Positions 17,443 to 26,058 of a stretch of 55,393 nucleotides of DNA are shown here, one piece after another (the stretch's first letter is position 1; each line of letters opens with the position of its first letter). Location: assembly GCA_021791245.1 (NCBI GenBank), contig JAJYWY010000031.1, positions 1 through 55,393 of the forward strand. Reading direction: 5' to 3'. The notes under the pieces were generated by a model, which searched no databases, was not told where the DNA came from, and saw only the letters and a program-made list of their open reading frames with translations. The translations under genes and the position numbers were made by a program. Source of the DNA: Microcaldota archaeon. GTDB lineage: Archaea; Micrarchaeota; Micrarchaeia; Micrarchaeales; CABMGC01.

Positions 17443-18162
17443 ATGAATATGGAAATAATAATATCATGCATGGACAGAAGGCTTCACGGGAAGCTGGATG
17501 CTTTCAATGACGGAGAGACGTTCTTCCTTAGGAATGCTGGAGCAAACGTGTTTGGATTAAAGGAGACATTAAGGCAATTGGTAAATAGCAACAATATAAG
17601 CGCTATAAAGGTAATGCCCCACACGGATTGCGGAGCTATGAAGCTTGTCAGTTCGGTAATCAAGGATGGCGCAAAGGTCGATGCTGAAATAGATAAAATG
17701 CTGGTTGAACAGTTCAAGCATATGAAATTCAGCAGTAGGGACGAACTTGAGAGGGCTAATCTTGAGATACAGTTAAAGCACCTCAAGGATATGTTCCCCG
17801 GGATAAATGTGGCTGGGGATCTGATAGACATAAAAGATATAGAAGATAAAGCTAAAGGGCACTCCCACGTGCTTTACATAGCAAAGCCTTCAACGAAACC
17901 TTATTCCGAGATAATAGAAGAAAATCCTTTCAACACTTATGTCGTGCAGGCATTATCAAGGGAAGAACTATATCCAGATATAAAAATTGCAGTAATGCTC
18001 GGGCAAGAAAAAGTATTCATGCCAGTATTGAGCAGGGAAGAGGAAAGAATGGTAAAGATGGACTTCAGTGTATTGGGCATGAGGCCGGATATACTCCCAG
18101 AGGAACTGAGAGAATCCATCGAGATAATAAAACGCTATTCACTTCCCACAAAAATAAAGTAA
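17443..18162 (+). CDS. Beta-carbonic-anhydrase-like protein
   Basis: A 239-residue protein with the zinc-site signature of beta-class carbonic anhydrases: Cys-x-Asp-x-Arg as SCMDRRL near residue 9, FFLRNAGANVF, and His-x-x-Cys-Gly as MPHTDCGAMK near residue 60. These supply the Cys, Asp, His and Cys ligands plus the catalytic Asp-Arg pair. The segment between about 75 and 125 is a charged helical insertion, and the C-terminal 60 residues lack family landmarks. It may hydrate CO2 or be one of the archaeal CA-like proteins of unknown substrate. Monocistronic, with 180 bp before it. Confidence 0.75.
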   Translation: MNMEIIISCMDRRLHGKLDAFNDGETFFLRNAGANVFGLKETLRQLVNSNNISAIKVMPHTDCGAMKLVSSVIKDGAKVDAEIDKMLVEQFKHMKFSSRDELERANLEIQLKHLKDMFPGINVAGDLIDIKDIEDKAKGHSHVLYIAKPSTKPYSEIIEENPFNTYVVQALSREELYPDIKIAVMLGQEKVFMPVLSREEERMVKMDFSVLGMRPDILPEELRESIEIIKRYSLPTKIK

Positions 18163-18343
18163 CATTATCCAACAATAGATTATAGTATCCAAAAGCAGCC
18201 ATGCCAATAGATGCTGCCTTTATATATTCCTTGTTCCCCATAATGCAGCCTTTATTAATGGACCATATGCAATCTCGTAGTTTAAATGCTAGAAGACTAC
18301 AGAATGGATATTGTAATAGTATATTAGACATGCAAAATAGCTT

Positions 18344-18940
18344 TTATATGGATGCCCAATCTTTCTGCTTGTTTAAATATTTGCATAATATGGAATAGGT
18401 CTTTTCTTTGTTTAATCCATCTGTGTTTATTATCTTGCCGAAGACCTTCGTGTCTAACTTTATGTCGAATCCGTAAAGTTTTTTCAACAGCTTCCTAGTA
18501 TCCTCGTCTTTCATCCTGATAATTTTGAGCGCTTTCAGATAGGGTATGGAATCCCTCTTAGCTACCCTTTCTGCTCTCACCCTCAAACTTGTATAAAGAT
18601 ATACTTTTAGGCAGTCTTTGGCCAGCCAGGGCAGGCTCCAGCTGTCTATTACTACGTTGCCCTTCTTGAGTTCGTTTAGTATTATCTTGTCCACAACAAG
18701 GTCAAGCGGCTTCTTTTCGTGCAATCTTTTCTTGAATATCTCTATCCCCTTCGTGCTTTCCCAAAAACCCATATTGTGCTTGGTTTTGTCCACGTCTACG
18801 TTCTTGCCTTCGTAAAGCCATCTCAATATGCCTGAGGGATGCACAACCTTTATTCCGTATTTCTCGCTTATCATATTTGCCATTGTGGATTTTCCAGATC
18901 CGGAGAATCCAAAGATTACAAGCCTCTTGTTTTTCTGCAT
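18344..18940 (-). CDS. Small P-loop kinase, CMP/adenylate-kinase-like
   Basis: Start at the ATG at 18940 (MQKNKRLVIFGFSGSGKST), overlapping nothing but 1 bp after the radical SAM gene stop. Walker A is GFSGSGKST near residue 11-19. IISEKYGIKVVHPSGILRW resembles archaeal cytidylate kinases, where a short specificity loop follows. NVVIDSWSLPWLAK is the Walker-B-like strand, and RAERVAKRDS the Arg-rich lid. At 198 residues it is close to archaeal Cmk, but the usual DFRxxG-type region is not clear, so the substrate is uncertain. Confidence 0.7.
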   Translation of the reverse strand: MQKNKRLVIFGFSGSGKSTMANMISEKYGIKVVHPSGILRWLYEGKNVDVDKTKHNMGFWESTKGIEIFKKRLHEKKPLDLVVDKIILNELKKGNVVIDSWSLPWLAKDCLKVYLYTSLRVRAERVAKRDSIPYLKALKIIRMKDEDTRKLLKKLYGFDIKLDTKVFGKIINTDGLNKEKTYSILCKYLNKQKDWASI

Positions 18941-18941
18941 C

Positions 18942-20258
18942 TTATTCACACTTCCTATAAGCCTCTTCCAGAGCCTTTGCTTCTTCTGAGAAGAACATAT
19001 ATGCAACTGCATCTCTAAATATAAGCCCTTCTTTACTCAATTTTATCATGCCTTCGCCCTCCTCTATCAATCCAAGATCGCGCACCTTCTTGTATATCCC
19101 ATAAAATTTCTCCTTGAATGAAATCCCGAATCTTGACTCAAACTCCTTAGTGTCAAGCGCTTCTATGTGGCCTATTGCGTATTTTCTGAGGCTTTCTTCC
19201 TTGGTAAGAAAAACTCCTGTTCTATGGTACTTTCCCGTATCTGCATCACTTATGTACTTCATCACCTCCTGGGTGTTGTTTGCACTTCCGCTTGAATTCC
19301 TATAACATGCATTTATGCCGTAGCTCCTCGCACCCGCGCCGAACCCCAAAAGGCTCATTCCTCTGAGCGCATAATCCTGCTGGAGGAAACCCCCATTTTC
19401 TTTAATTGTATACCTGTTATGGCACGCCTGCACGTAACCGCTCTCGACAAAAAGCTCGTTGCTGCTTCGGTAGCATCCATAGATCTCCTCGCTCTTCATG
19501 AGGGATGTTTTCTTGCTACTTATATAAGTATTTGGTACTACGCCAAGGGCAAACAGCTCCACAGTGTCTGGGCGAAATGATATCGTCTCTTTCACGGACT
19601 CTTTAAAACTTTCTTTTGTCTGCCCTTCCATACCGATCATTAAGTCCACAACTATATTGTGTATTCCTACCCTTCTGAGAATCCGGAGCGCTTCTTTTGA
19701 GGTATGCGGCAGATTATGTCTCCTGGACGAAGATATTTCATCGTTTTTGAATGATTGCACCCCGATACTTACCCTATTTATTCCCAGTTCTCTGTATTCG
19801 AGGAATTTTTCATATTCTACGGACTCCGGCGTAGCTTCTATGCTCACTTCTTCGAGAGTCTCATCAAGACACGGATTTGCGATTGCTATCGCATTTATTA
19901 TCTTCCCAAGTTCGGAAGGGGTAAGGAGCGATGGAGTCCCGCCTCCAAAATGAAGTGTTTTTATCCTTTTTCCTTTCAACACCATTTCGTATTTCTTTAT
20001 TTCTTTAACTACCCTTTCGACATATTTTCCTCTGATGTTGAATGCATCGATTATCTTTAGATAGCCACAGAATGAACATATCTGTTTGCAGAAAGGTATG
20101 TGTACGTAAACGTTTATGTCGTCCGTAAAAGAAACTTCGTTTATCGGGAATGCGTCTAGATGTTTATACATTCTCGGCGTAGGGTATGTATATATGTCAG
20201 GGCGGAATTCCAAACTCCCCATAGTCTCTTCGGAAAACCTTTGGTGTGTTTGTTGCAT
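18942..20258 (-). CDS. HemW/HemN-like radical SAM protein
   Basis: A 438-residue radical SAM enzyme. The iron-sulphur motif is C57-x3-C61-x2-C64 in HIPFCKQICSFCGY; SAM-binding elements are LHFGGGTPSLL, SIEATPE and GVQSFKND. It has the HemN-C type C-terminal region (LRKYAIGHIEALDTKEFE), as in HemW, a heme chaperone, and oxygen-independent coproporphyrinogen oxidase. No other heme genes are in this window, so a heme role is open; the GGFLQQDYALRGMSLLGFGAGARSYG-type stretch (about 300-325) matches this family well. Divergent from the TrmB regulator gene across about 65 bp. Confidence 0.82.
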   Translation of the reverse strand: MQQTHQRFSEETMGSLEFRPDIYTYPTPRMYKHLDAFPINEVSFTDDINVYVHIPFCKQICSFCGYLKIIDAFNIRGKYVERVVKEIKKYEMVLKGKRIKTLHFGGGTPSLLTPSELGKIINAIAIANPCLDETLEEVSIEATPESVEYEKFLEYRELGINRVSIGVQSFKNDEISSSRRHNLPHTSKEALRILRRVGIHNIVVDLMIGMEGQTKESFKESVKETISFRPDTVELFALGVVPNTYISSKKTSLMKSEEIYGCYRSSNELFVESGYVQACHNRYTIKENGGFLQQDYALRGMSLLGFGAGARSYGINACYRNSSGSANNTQEVMKYISDADTGKYHRTGVFLTKEESLRKYAIGHIEALDTKEFESRFGISFKEKFYGIYKKVRDLGLIEEGEGMIKLSKEGLIFRDAVAYMFFSEEAKALEEAYRKCE

Positions 20259-20304
20259 GTTATCACGTAATATTTTTATATGCGAACTTGTGTATATTTA
20301 TATT

Positions 20305-20322
20305 CTCTCCAAAAATGGAGAG
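20305..20322. promoter_or_regulatory. Inverted repeat before the TrmB-type regulator gene
   Basis: ctctcc (20305-20310) and ggagag (20317-20322) are perfect 6-bp inverted copies around aaaaat, ending 2 bases before the ATG at 20325. It could be an operator for self-control, or a hairpin that hides the ggag ribosome-binding sequence. Confidence 0.4.
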
Positions 20323-20324
20323 CG

Positions 20325-21071
20325 ATGATTTATATGGATCTGATGGAACCATTGAAAGAACTGGGATTTACAGAGGCGGAAAGCAAGGTGTATCTTGCCC
20401 TGCTAGAACTTGGCAGTTCCTCTGCAGGTGCGATAATAAGCAAATCCGGATTGCAAAGTTCCGTGGTATACAACTGCATGGGAACTCTAATGCAAAAAGG
20501 CATGGTTACCTATTCTTCGAAGAAAAAAACAAGAATATTTTCTGCAGTGAACCCTAAGCATCTTGAAGGAATACTGAATGAAAAGGAAAGAATTGTATTG
20601 GACGCGATACCTATACTCGCAAAGATGAGCAATGCTTCTGGAAACGCACATACAGTCTCAATCTTTGAAGGGAGGAAAGCTGCGATAACCATCTTTAATG
20701 ACATTTTATACACACTTAAGAAAAACGAGGAGCATCTTGTAATTGGCATATCGGAAAATGATAGCGGGCTTGGGGATTTTGTGAAACGTTGGGAAGACAA
20801 GAGAGTCAGGAACGGAATAAGGAAGCGCGTTCTGATAGCAGGGGATGCAAAAATATGGCTTGATTATTACAGGAAGCAAAAACTTACAGACACGAGAGTG
20901 CTGCCAAACCTTTTCAAAGTTAACCTGACAATAAATATATACGGGCCTAAAACCGTCCTTGTATTATGGGGAAAATATCCGATTTATGTAATGGTTGAAA
21001 GCATTGATATTGCAAACAACTTCCGGAGATATTTTGAATTGCTTTGGTCTTCAAGCAAGAAGGCAGGCTAG
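20325..21071 (+). CDS. TrmB-family transcriptional regulator
   Basis: A 248-residue protein with an N-terminal TrmB winged helix (GFTEAESKVYLALLELGSSS, then SSVVYNCMGTLMQKGMV) followed by a short linker helix and a TrmB-type C-terminal effector domain (VSIFEGRKAAITIFNDIL). Family members bind sugars or other metabolites and control transporter or metabolic genes. The start is ATG 20325, with ggag four bases before it; ATG 20334 is the alternative. It diverges from the HemW-like gene, its simplest candidate target. The 3' end overlaps the convergent map gene by 4 bp. Confidence 0.85.
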   Translation: MIYMDLMEPLKELGFTEAESKVYLALLELGSSSAGAIISKSGLQSSVVYNCMGTLMQKGMVTYSSKKKTRIFSAVNPKHLEGILNEKERIVLDAIPILAKMSNASGNAHTVSIFEGRKAAITIFNDILYTLKKNEEHLVIGISENDSGLGDFVKRWEDKRVRNGIRKRVLIAGDAKIWLDYYRKQKLTDTRVLPNLFKVNLTINIYGPKTVLVLWGKYPIYVMVESIDIANNFRRYFELLWSSSKKAG

Positions 21072-21979
21072 GTTATTACTATGCATGAATCCTTCTCCAC
21101 AACAAGCGTCTTCTCCAGTTGTGCGACTATTCCATTGCTTCTTTCCACTAGGACGGGGTACTCTTCCACCACACCCAATGCCGACAACTCCCTTACTGCA
21201 ACTCTTGCCTTGAACTCTGAATCCATCTCATTAACTAGCCATCTGAGAGCGAAAGGATAAGATGAATACTTGCTGTCCATTATCCCGCAGGCCCTTCTTG
21301 CATCCGCTCCCCTCCCCATCGGGCCGTTTGTGGGAAATTTCCTGAATATCTCTACTTCGTTTCCGTCCTTTACGTAACCGTCGCCATCAGTTATGAATAC
21401 TTCTACTGCTATCACCTGCCCTTCCCTGAGCTCCGTGTCATCACCATTGTCATAATTCGGCACGAATATCTCCGCATGAAGCTCTCCCTTGGCAACTCCG
21501 TGGCCGCCAAGATTCCTTATCGGATTGAAGCCTGACGCCTTAGATATCCTTTCCACTTCCTTTCCTATATCGCAAAGTTTCCTTCCGCTCTTCACCATGC
21601 TTACAGCCGCATCAAGGGCAGAGCTGCACGTATCTATCATCTTTGCGTTCTTGCCGGAAGTATCGAATGTCTCCGCGCAGTCTACCATGGTGTCGCCCTT
21701 CCTTGCGCCTAAGTCAACCTTTAGCACATCGCCATCGCTGAATGTCTTTTCGTCATTGAATTTAGGGGTGTAGTGCGCGGCATCACTGTTTATTGACAGA
21801 TTTATGGGAAACGCAAAATCGAATCCTTTCCCTTTTATGAACCTCTCGATGTCGTTCGCTAAGTCTAGTAGCTTTCTTCCAGGCTTCGCAGCTTCCCTTG
21901 CATAATCAAGCGCCTCACGCGATACCTTGCCTGCTTCCTTGAGTGCATTGATATCGGTTTCGTATTCAAATTCTTCCAT
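21068..21979 (-). CDS. map: Methionine aminopeptidase, type II
   Basis: A 303-residue archaeal type 2 MetAP that removes the initiator methionine. The pita-bread metal ligands are visible: Asp in LKVDLGARKGD and MVDCAET, His in NLGGHGVAKGELHAE, Glu in AVEVFIT, and a final Glu near IVAQLEKTLVVE. The helical insertion around 220-255 (ARRACGIMDSKYSSYPFALR) marks type II. Length is normal. Likely transcribed alone; 207 bp separate it from polB upstream. Confidence 0.93.
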   Translation of the reverse strand: MEEFEYETDINALKEAGKVSREALDYAREAAKPGRKLLDLANDIERFIKGKGFDFAFPINLSINSDAAHYTPKFNDEKTFSDGDVLKVDLGARKGDTMVDCAETFDTSGKNAKMIDTCSSALDAAVSMVKSGRKLCDIGKEVERISKASGFNPIRNLGGHGVAKGELHAEIFVPNYDNGDDTELREGQVIAVEVFITDGDGYVKDGNEVEIFRKFPTNGPMGRGADARRACGIMDSKYSSYPFALRWLVNEMDSEFKARVAVRELSALGVVEEYPVLVERSNGIVAQLEKTLVVEKDSCIVIT

Positions 21980-22186
21980 AACGCATTCTTTTCAGATATA
22001 TTTTCAGACATATAATGAAGTATCCACAGGAATATTTTGTAAAGGCTATTTCCTGAAAAGGAAACAGAACTTCACAAACATCCGCTTGCTAATAATCTAT
22101 TCTTCTCACCATTTAATATATCTTTTTATCTGTATTTTGGTTTTATTTTGGTGAGATGCAGTCGCCTATTTGCATCCTGCCTGTCT

Positions 22187-24610
22187 TCATAACTTCTTTT
22201 GCTTTCCCATATCCTTCAATTCGCCTTCTTCGTATCCTAGCTCCTTGAGCAGCTTCATCGTGGCAGGGAGGATCTGGTGCTGTATGTAATAATCCGCATC
22301 GTAGTCCTTCGCCAAATCCTCTATTTCTGCCTTGTCGGATATGCTGTTTCCACTCTTGGTTATCACATAGCTTATAGTGGCACCTTCCAGTTCCTCCCTC
22401 TTTTTTATGCCTGCTGCGACCGCCTTCTTAGCAGCCGCTATCTCCGGCGACTTTATGTCATAGCTCCGCAGACTCTTCCTTATCTGCGTCTGTATGGTAA
22501 GATCCCTGAGGTCGACGCTTCCTTCCCTGAGCCTCTTTATGACTTCCTTCACTATATTGGCCGCCTTCTCCTTATCACCCTCGTGGAGTATAGTCTCGAG
22601 AACTGCCCTCTGCGTGTCCCTTGCAATCCTCGACCAATCCCTCCTCACCAGCTCAAACCCCCTTATCTTTATCTTCCCGGATTGGGAGAGAAGCGCATAT
22701 TTCTTCTTGGCTCCAGTGCCATTCTCTCCCTTCTTTCCTACGAATACTCCTCTTGTGTAGAAATCTTCAAGCTCAAGTTCCATATCCTGCGGAAGGTTTC
22801 TGTTCACCCCCTCTAGGAATGACATAGCCTCCTGCTTTGTCTTCTCGCCGAGCAAGATGAATGAGCTGTCCGTGTCTGAATAGAGCACTTTGAACCCCGC
22901 GTTTTCCGCGTCTTCTATGAGTTTTGTGACGAAAGACCTTCCATAAGCCGTAACGCTTGATGCACATTCCCTTGAGTACCAACGGGAACGTGCATAGCCG
23001 AGGTATCCATAGAATGAGTTTGCGAGTATCTTCAGCGCCTGGTACCTTGCTGTAAGCTCCTTGTCTTCAGGATTGCTTTTATGGGCCTTCTTTATCTGGT
23101 TTCTCTCGTCTATTAGCTCTTTAAGCACCATCGGCATTATTCCTCTTGGCGCTTTTCTGAAGCGGAAGCCCGTTGGCGACACGAAGGCGTCGTCGCAGTC
23201 CCTGCAGAGCGTAGAATTGTCTATATTGTGCGCTATTATTATAGACGGATAAAGCCCCTTGAAGTCGAATACCACTATATTGTCGTATATGCCAGCTTCC
23301 GGAGTTTTCACGAACGCGCCTTCGAATGGATTTTCTACCCTGGCGCCTATCACCCTTTCTTCGGGCTTGTTCGGTATCATGTGTTTTTTCACAGCTGCAT
23401 TCCTCATCATCACATATTCCACAAGCTGGCCAGTAGTCGATATGGATGCCTCGCTTATCGTAGTTCCGCTTACCCTGGCCATCTCTATTTCAAGGGGCAG
23501 GAAGAAGTCATAGAGCTCATCAAGGGAAACCGCATCGCTCATCGAATATCTTGCGAGTTCTTCGATGTCCTTTCCATCTTTGTCCCAGCGCTCCCATATC
23601 GCCATCTTGTCTACGTTTATCTTCTTCTTTCCGGTGACTGCGGAATAAACGTCATAAAGCTTGAAGCTGCTGACTTTTATCAATTGCTCCGCTGCGCCAA
23701 CCACAGACACGAATTTCGCTACGTTGAACACGTCAAGGTTTATCCTTCCTGGAATGCGGAACGCCTCTATCATTCCATGGTGCTCCTGCCTTGCTTCTCC
23801 GTCAAACCTGCATATATCGTTGAAATTTATCTTCAGCCTCTCTGCCCTAGCCTTCAGATAAGGAAGGTCAAAATTAGAGGAATTGTATCCCACGATAATG
23901 TCAGGGTCTATCCTCCTTATCACTTCTATGAACGCCCTTATCATCTCTTCCTCAGAACCGTATGTTTTTACGAAATCCTCGCTTATTTCCTTATATGTAA
24001 GCACAGCCCTCTCCTTTCCGTCAGTGTAGCTTATCATTATTATTGGGTCTTTGCCGCTGCTTGCATTCGGCATTCCTGCAGGATTGTATGTCTCTATGTC
24101 AAAGGATATGTGCTTCAAAGATTCAGAATTGCCCGCTTCTACATTTTTTATTGATTCAACAATTAGCCTATTCTCTTCTTCCCTTGCCTCAATTTCCATC
24201 TGGGAGAGGGGTGAAATGTTCTTGTCTATGAGATACCTTTTCCAGAATACTATATCGTGCTCGAAGCATTCCCCGAATTCCGAGAAGAGCCTGCTGAACC
24301 TTGGCACGCTCTTGGGATTAGATATATACACCTTTAATACCTCTTCTTCCTTCGAGCCGAGAATTTTCCTTTCCCTTTCTATCTTCTTTGCTCGCTCCGG
24401 CGCTTCCCCTTCCTGCTGTACACTAAGCAGAAGCAGCTCCTTCTCGTCAATATCAGGATTATATGGATTCACATAGAAGTAAGGCAGGAAATCCTTGTCG
24501 AATATGGCGTGTATTTTGCCCTCAGATTTGAATGCGATTCTCACTACGGCATTTCCGTTTTGCATTACGTAGTCTAAGTCTATTATTACTCCCTTTAGCT
24601 TTTGCGACAT
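22187..24610 (-). CDS. polB: Family B DNA polymerase
   Basis: A complete 807-residue family B polymerase, the probable replicative enzyme. The 3'-5' exonuclease motifs are intact: DIET (171-174), YNSSNFDLPYL (near 242) and YSMSDA (355-360). Polymerase motif A is DFKGLYPSII with D449, motif B LKILANSFYGYLGY (near 527-539), motif C YSDTDS (577-582), and GKKKYA is the KKxY element. In motif A the usual Ser after DF is replaced (DFKGLYPS), a small variation. No intein: all motifs are contiguous. No signs of decay. Confidence 0.95.
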   Translation of the reverse strand: MSQKLKGVIIDLDYVMQNGNAVVRIAFKSEGKIHAIFDKDFLPYFYVNPYNPDIDEKELLLLSVQQEGEAPERAKKIERERKILGSKEEEVLKVYISNPKSVPRFSRLFSEFGECFEHDIVFWKRYLIDKNISPLSQMEIEAREEENRLIVESIKNVEAGNSESLKHISFDIETYNPAGMPNASSGKDPIIMISYTDGKERAVLTYKEISEDFVKTYGSEEEMIRAFIEVIRRIDPDIIVGYNSSNFDLPYLKARAERLKINFNDICRFDGEARQEHHGMIEAFRIPGRINLDVFNVAKFVSVVGAAEQLIKVSSFKLYDVYSAVTGKKKINVDKMAIWERWDKDGKDIEELARYSMSDAVSLDELYDFFLPLEIEMARVSGTTISEASISTTGQLVEYVMMRNAAVKKHMIPNKPEERVIGARVENPFEGAFVKTPEAGIYDNIVVFDFKGLYPSIIIAHNIDNSTLCRDCDDAFVSPTGFRFRKAPRGIMPMVLKELIDERNQIKKAHKSNPEDKELTARYQALKILANSFYGYLGYARSRWYSRECASSVTAYGRSFVTKLIEDAENAGFKVLYSDTDSSFILLGEKTKQEAMSFLEGVNRNLPQDMELELEDFYTRGVFVGKKGENGTGAKKKYALLSQSGKIKIRGFELVRRDWSRIARDTQRAVLETILHEGDKEKAANIVKEVIKRLREGSVDLRDLTIQTQIRKSLRSYDIKSPEIAAAKKAVAAGIKKREELEGATISYVITKSGNSISDKAEIEDLAKDYDADYYIQHQILPATMKLLKELGYEEGELKDMGKQKKL

Positions 24611-24808
24611 ACATGTATATTTACGTCAAAAGATAAAAGAGTATTGCGATATCTTGGAATTCAAATGGCAAAATTACCGTTCTTGCGGCCAGCCGCAAAG
24701 CTGCTGCAGTTGCATAGATGAAGCAATGCTAAACTAATTTTGGGCAGTGCAGAAAGGCGACATCCACCCATCCGTGAACGGCGCTGGCTTCCTCTGCGTA
24801 ATTTGGTT

Positions 24809-25231
24809 CTATGCCGCAGGATTCTCAGATTTATCCTGCAGCTTAGCCCTTGATAATGGAAGCGGGGCAGGAAATGCCATCGCATATGCAAGCAGCGTGC
24901 CTTTTGCGCCGCATTCGAAATTAAGTACATTTATCACGTTCTCCGCAAATCCTGTTGGCAGCGTCTTGTTCTTGTCCCATGCGCCCTTTATCTCTTCGAT
25001 CTCCTTCTTCTCTTCCTTCGATGATATCACGCCGACTATCTTCAAATTGCCAACTTCCTTGGCGGTTGAGCTATTGCCGCCTTCGTATTGCGTTAAGAAC
25101 GTAAAATGAACATCAACGTTGTCGCCATTTGCCTTCACATCATCGAAGTTTATGTTGAACTTCATATTGCCTACAAAGTCATCGCTTGCCCTTTCCGCCT
25201 CGACCTTGTTGATTCTTATGTTTGTTATCAT
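24809..25231 (-). CDS. Small conserved protein, possibly SecB-like
   Basis: A 140-residue soluble protein with GGAAGGTG eight or so bases before its ATG and a TATA-like tatataac further up. The beta pattern (MITNIRINKVEAER, FNINFDDVKANGDNVDVHF, LKIVGVISSKEEK) followed by a helix and AYAMAFPAPLPLSR recalls the SecB chaperone fold, where the family ends in a proline-rich strand. Archaeal SecB-like proteins exist (for example in methanogens). The link is by fold pattern only. Ends close to a 200-bp gap before polB. Confidence 0.6.
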   Translation of the reverse strand: MITNIRINKVEAERASDDFVGNMKFNINFDDVKANGDNVDVHFTFLTQYEGGNSSTAKEVGNLKIVGVISSKEEKKEIEEIKGAWDKNKTLPTGFAENVINVLNFECGAKGTLLAYAMAFPAPLPLSRAKLQDKSENPAA

Positions 25232-25423
25232 ATTAACACCTTCCTAGTTATATAATGGCAAGGATTTAAATCCTTTTCTTGCTTTCTGTCTCTACCCGGT
25301 GCGCTTAAAACCACGCGGCTTGCCTGCACATGGTATAATTAATTTTAGATAGGATAAAACTATTTGACTTCAGAACATTATGAAAGACATTAGATAGTAA
25401 TGTATGCAACATCAGTTTGTGCG

Positions 25424-25558
25424 TTACAATCTTCCGTTGCCGAAAGGATGCAATGAGCTTACTGTATTGCATTCCTTGCATCTCGCACATCCTTCCCCTA
25501 CGACAAACGTTCCGTCTTCAATTATCCTGCATCCGCATCTTAGCATTATCCCAGGCAT
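25424..25558 (-). CDS. Zinc-binding microprotein (44 aa)
   Basis: An ATG at 25558 opens a 44-residue frame ending at a TAA at 25424-25426. It reads MPGIMLRCGCRIIEDGTF, then GEGCARCKECNTVSSLHPF. CxC and CxxCxxC give five cysteines spaced as in a small zinc ribbon or knuckle. A TATA-like ataattatag lies about 25 bases upstream, fitting leaderless expression. Codon use matches neighbours. Function unknown; a regulator or RNA-binding stub is possible. Confidence 0.5.
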   Translation of the reverse strand: MPGIMLRCGCRIIEDGTFVVGEGCARCKECNTVSSLHPFGNGRL

Positions 25559-25585
25559 ATGATCGCCATGAAAAATGCACTATAA

Positions 25586-26053
25586 TTATTTATTTCTTTG
25601 TTCGGATTTGCCGGTAGGTTTGCCCACTTTTGATATCTCAATGAAAGAGTAAATCAGGTTGCCTATCCCGAATACCCCTACCGTGCCGAATACGAGCAAT
25701 GTAGCTATGCCTATGGAATCGAGATTAGGGATAGGATTGCCTGTGCTTATAGCTATTTTATCTATAACTGGGAAGAGGATTATGAGAAGCCCTATTATAG
25801 CAAAAAGCATCCCTCCGTAATAAAGCGTCCTTCCTGAAGTCTTCCTTCCTATTGCAAGCGCATGCTTCTCGTCTATATTCTTGAATTTGACCAGGTTTGC
25901 AAATATTGCCCCGAATATTATCTGCATTATAGTAGTCCCTATTCCGAAAAATAATCCAGGAAGTGGTGCGTAAAGGAGGTTGGGCAGCTGTGGCGTTAGC
26001 ACAAACACCAGTATAGTTGCGTAAGCGCCGAACCCAAACCCAGCTATAAGCCC
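25586..26053 (-). pseudogene. Multi-span membrane protein gene, 5' end lost at transposase junction
   Basis: The open frame from about 26053 downward encodes GLIAGFGFGAYATILVF, then LPGLFFGIGTTIMQIIFGAIF, LYYGGMLFAIIGLLIILFP and IATLLVFGTVGVFGIGNLIY: four or so membrane helices and a basic tail. Going upstream, the frame meets a stop at the edge of the transposase gene with no ATG; only an internal GTG at 26008 could start it. So the first helix and N-terminus are likely missing, cut at the junction. The family is not recognised. A shortened product may still be made. Confidence 0.55.
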
Positions 26054-26058
26054 TATTT

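Noticed and set aside
23228-24154. 308-residue plus-strand frame inside polB
   Set aside because: It is antisense to a complete polymerase gene with all motifs, has no promoter or ribosome site, and its composition is that of an antisense shadow.
25305-25490. 61-residue minus-strand frame
   Set aside because: It overlaps the five-cysteine microprotein in another frame and shows no conserved pattern; the microprotein is the better candidate.
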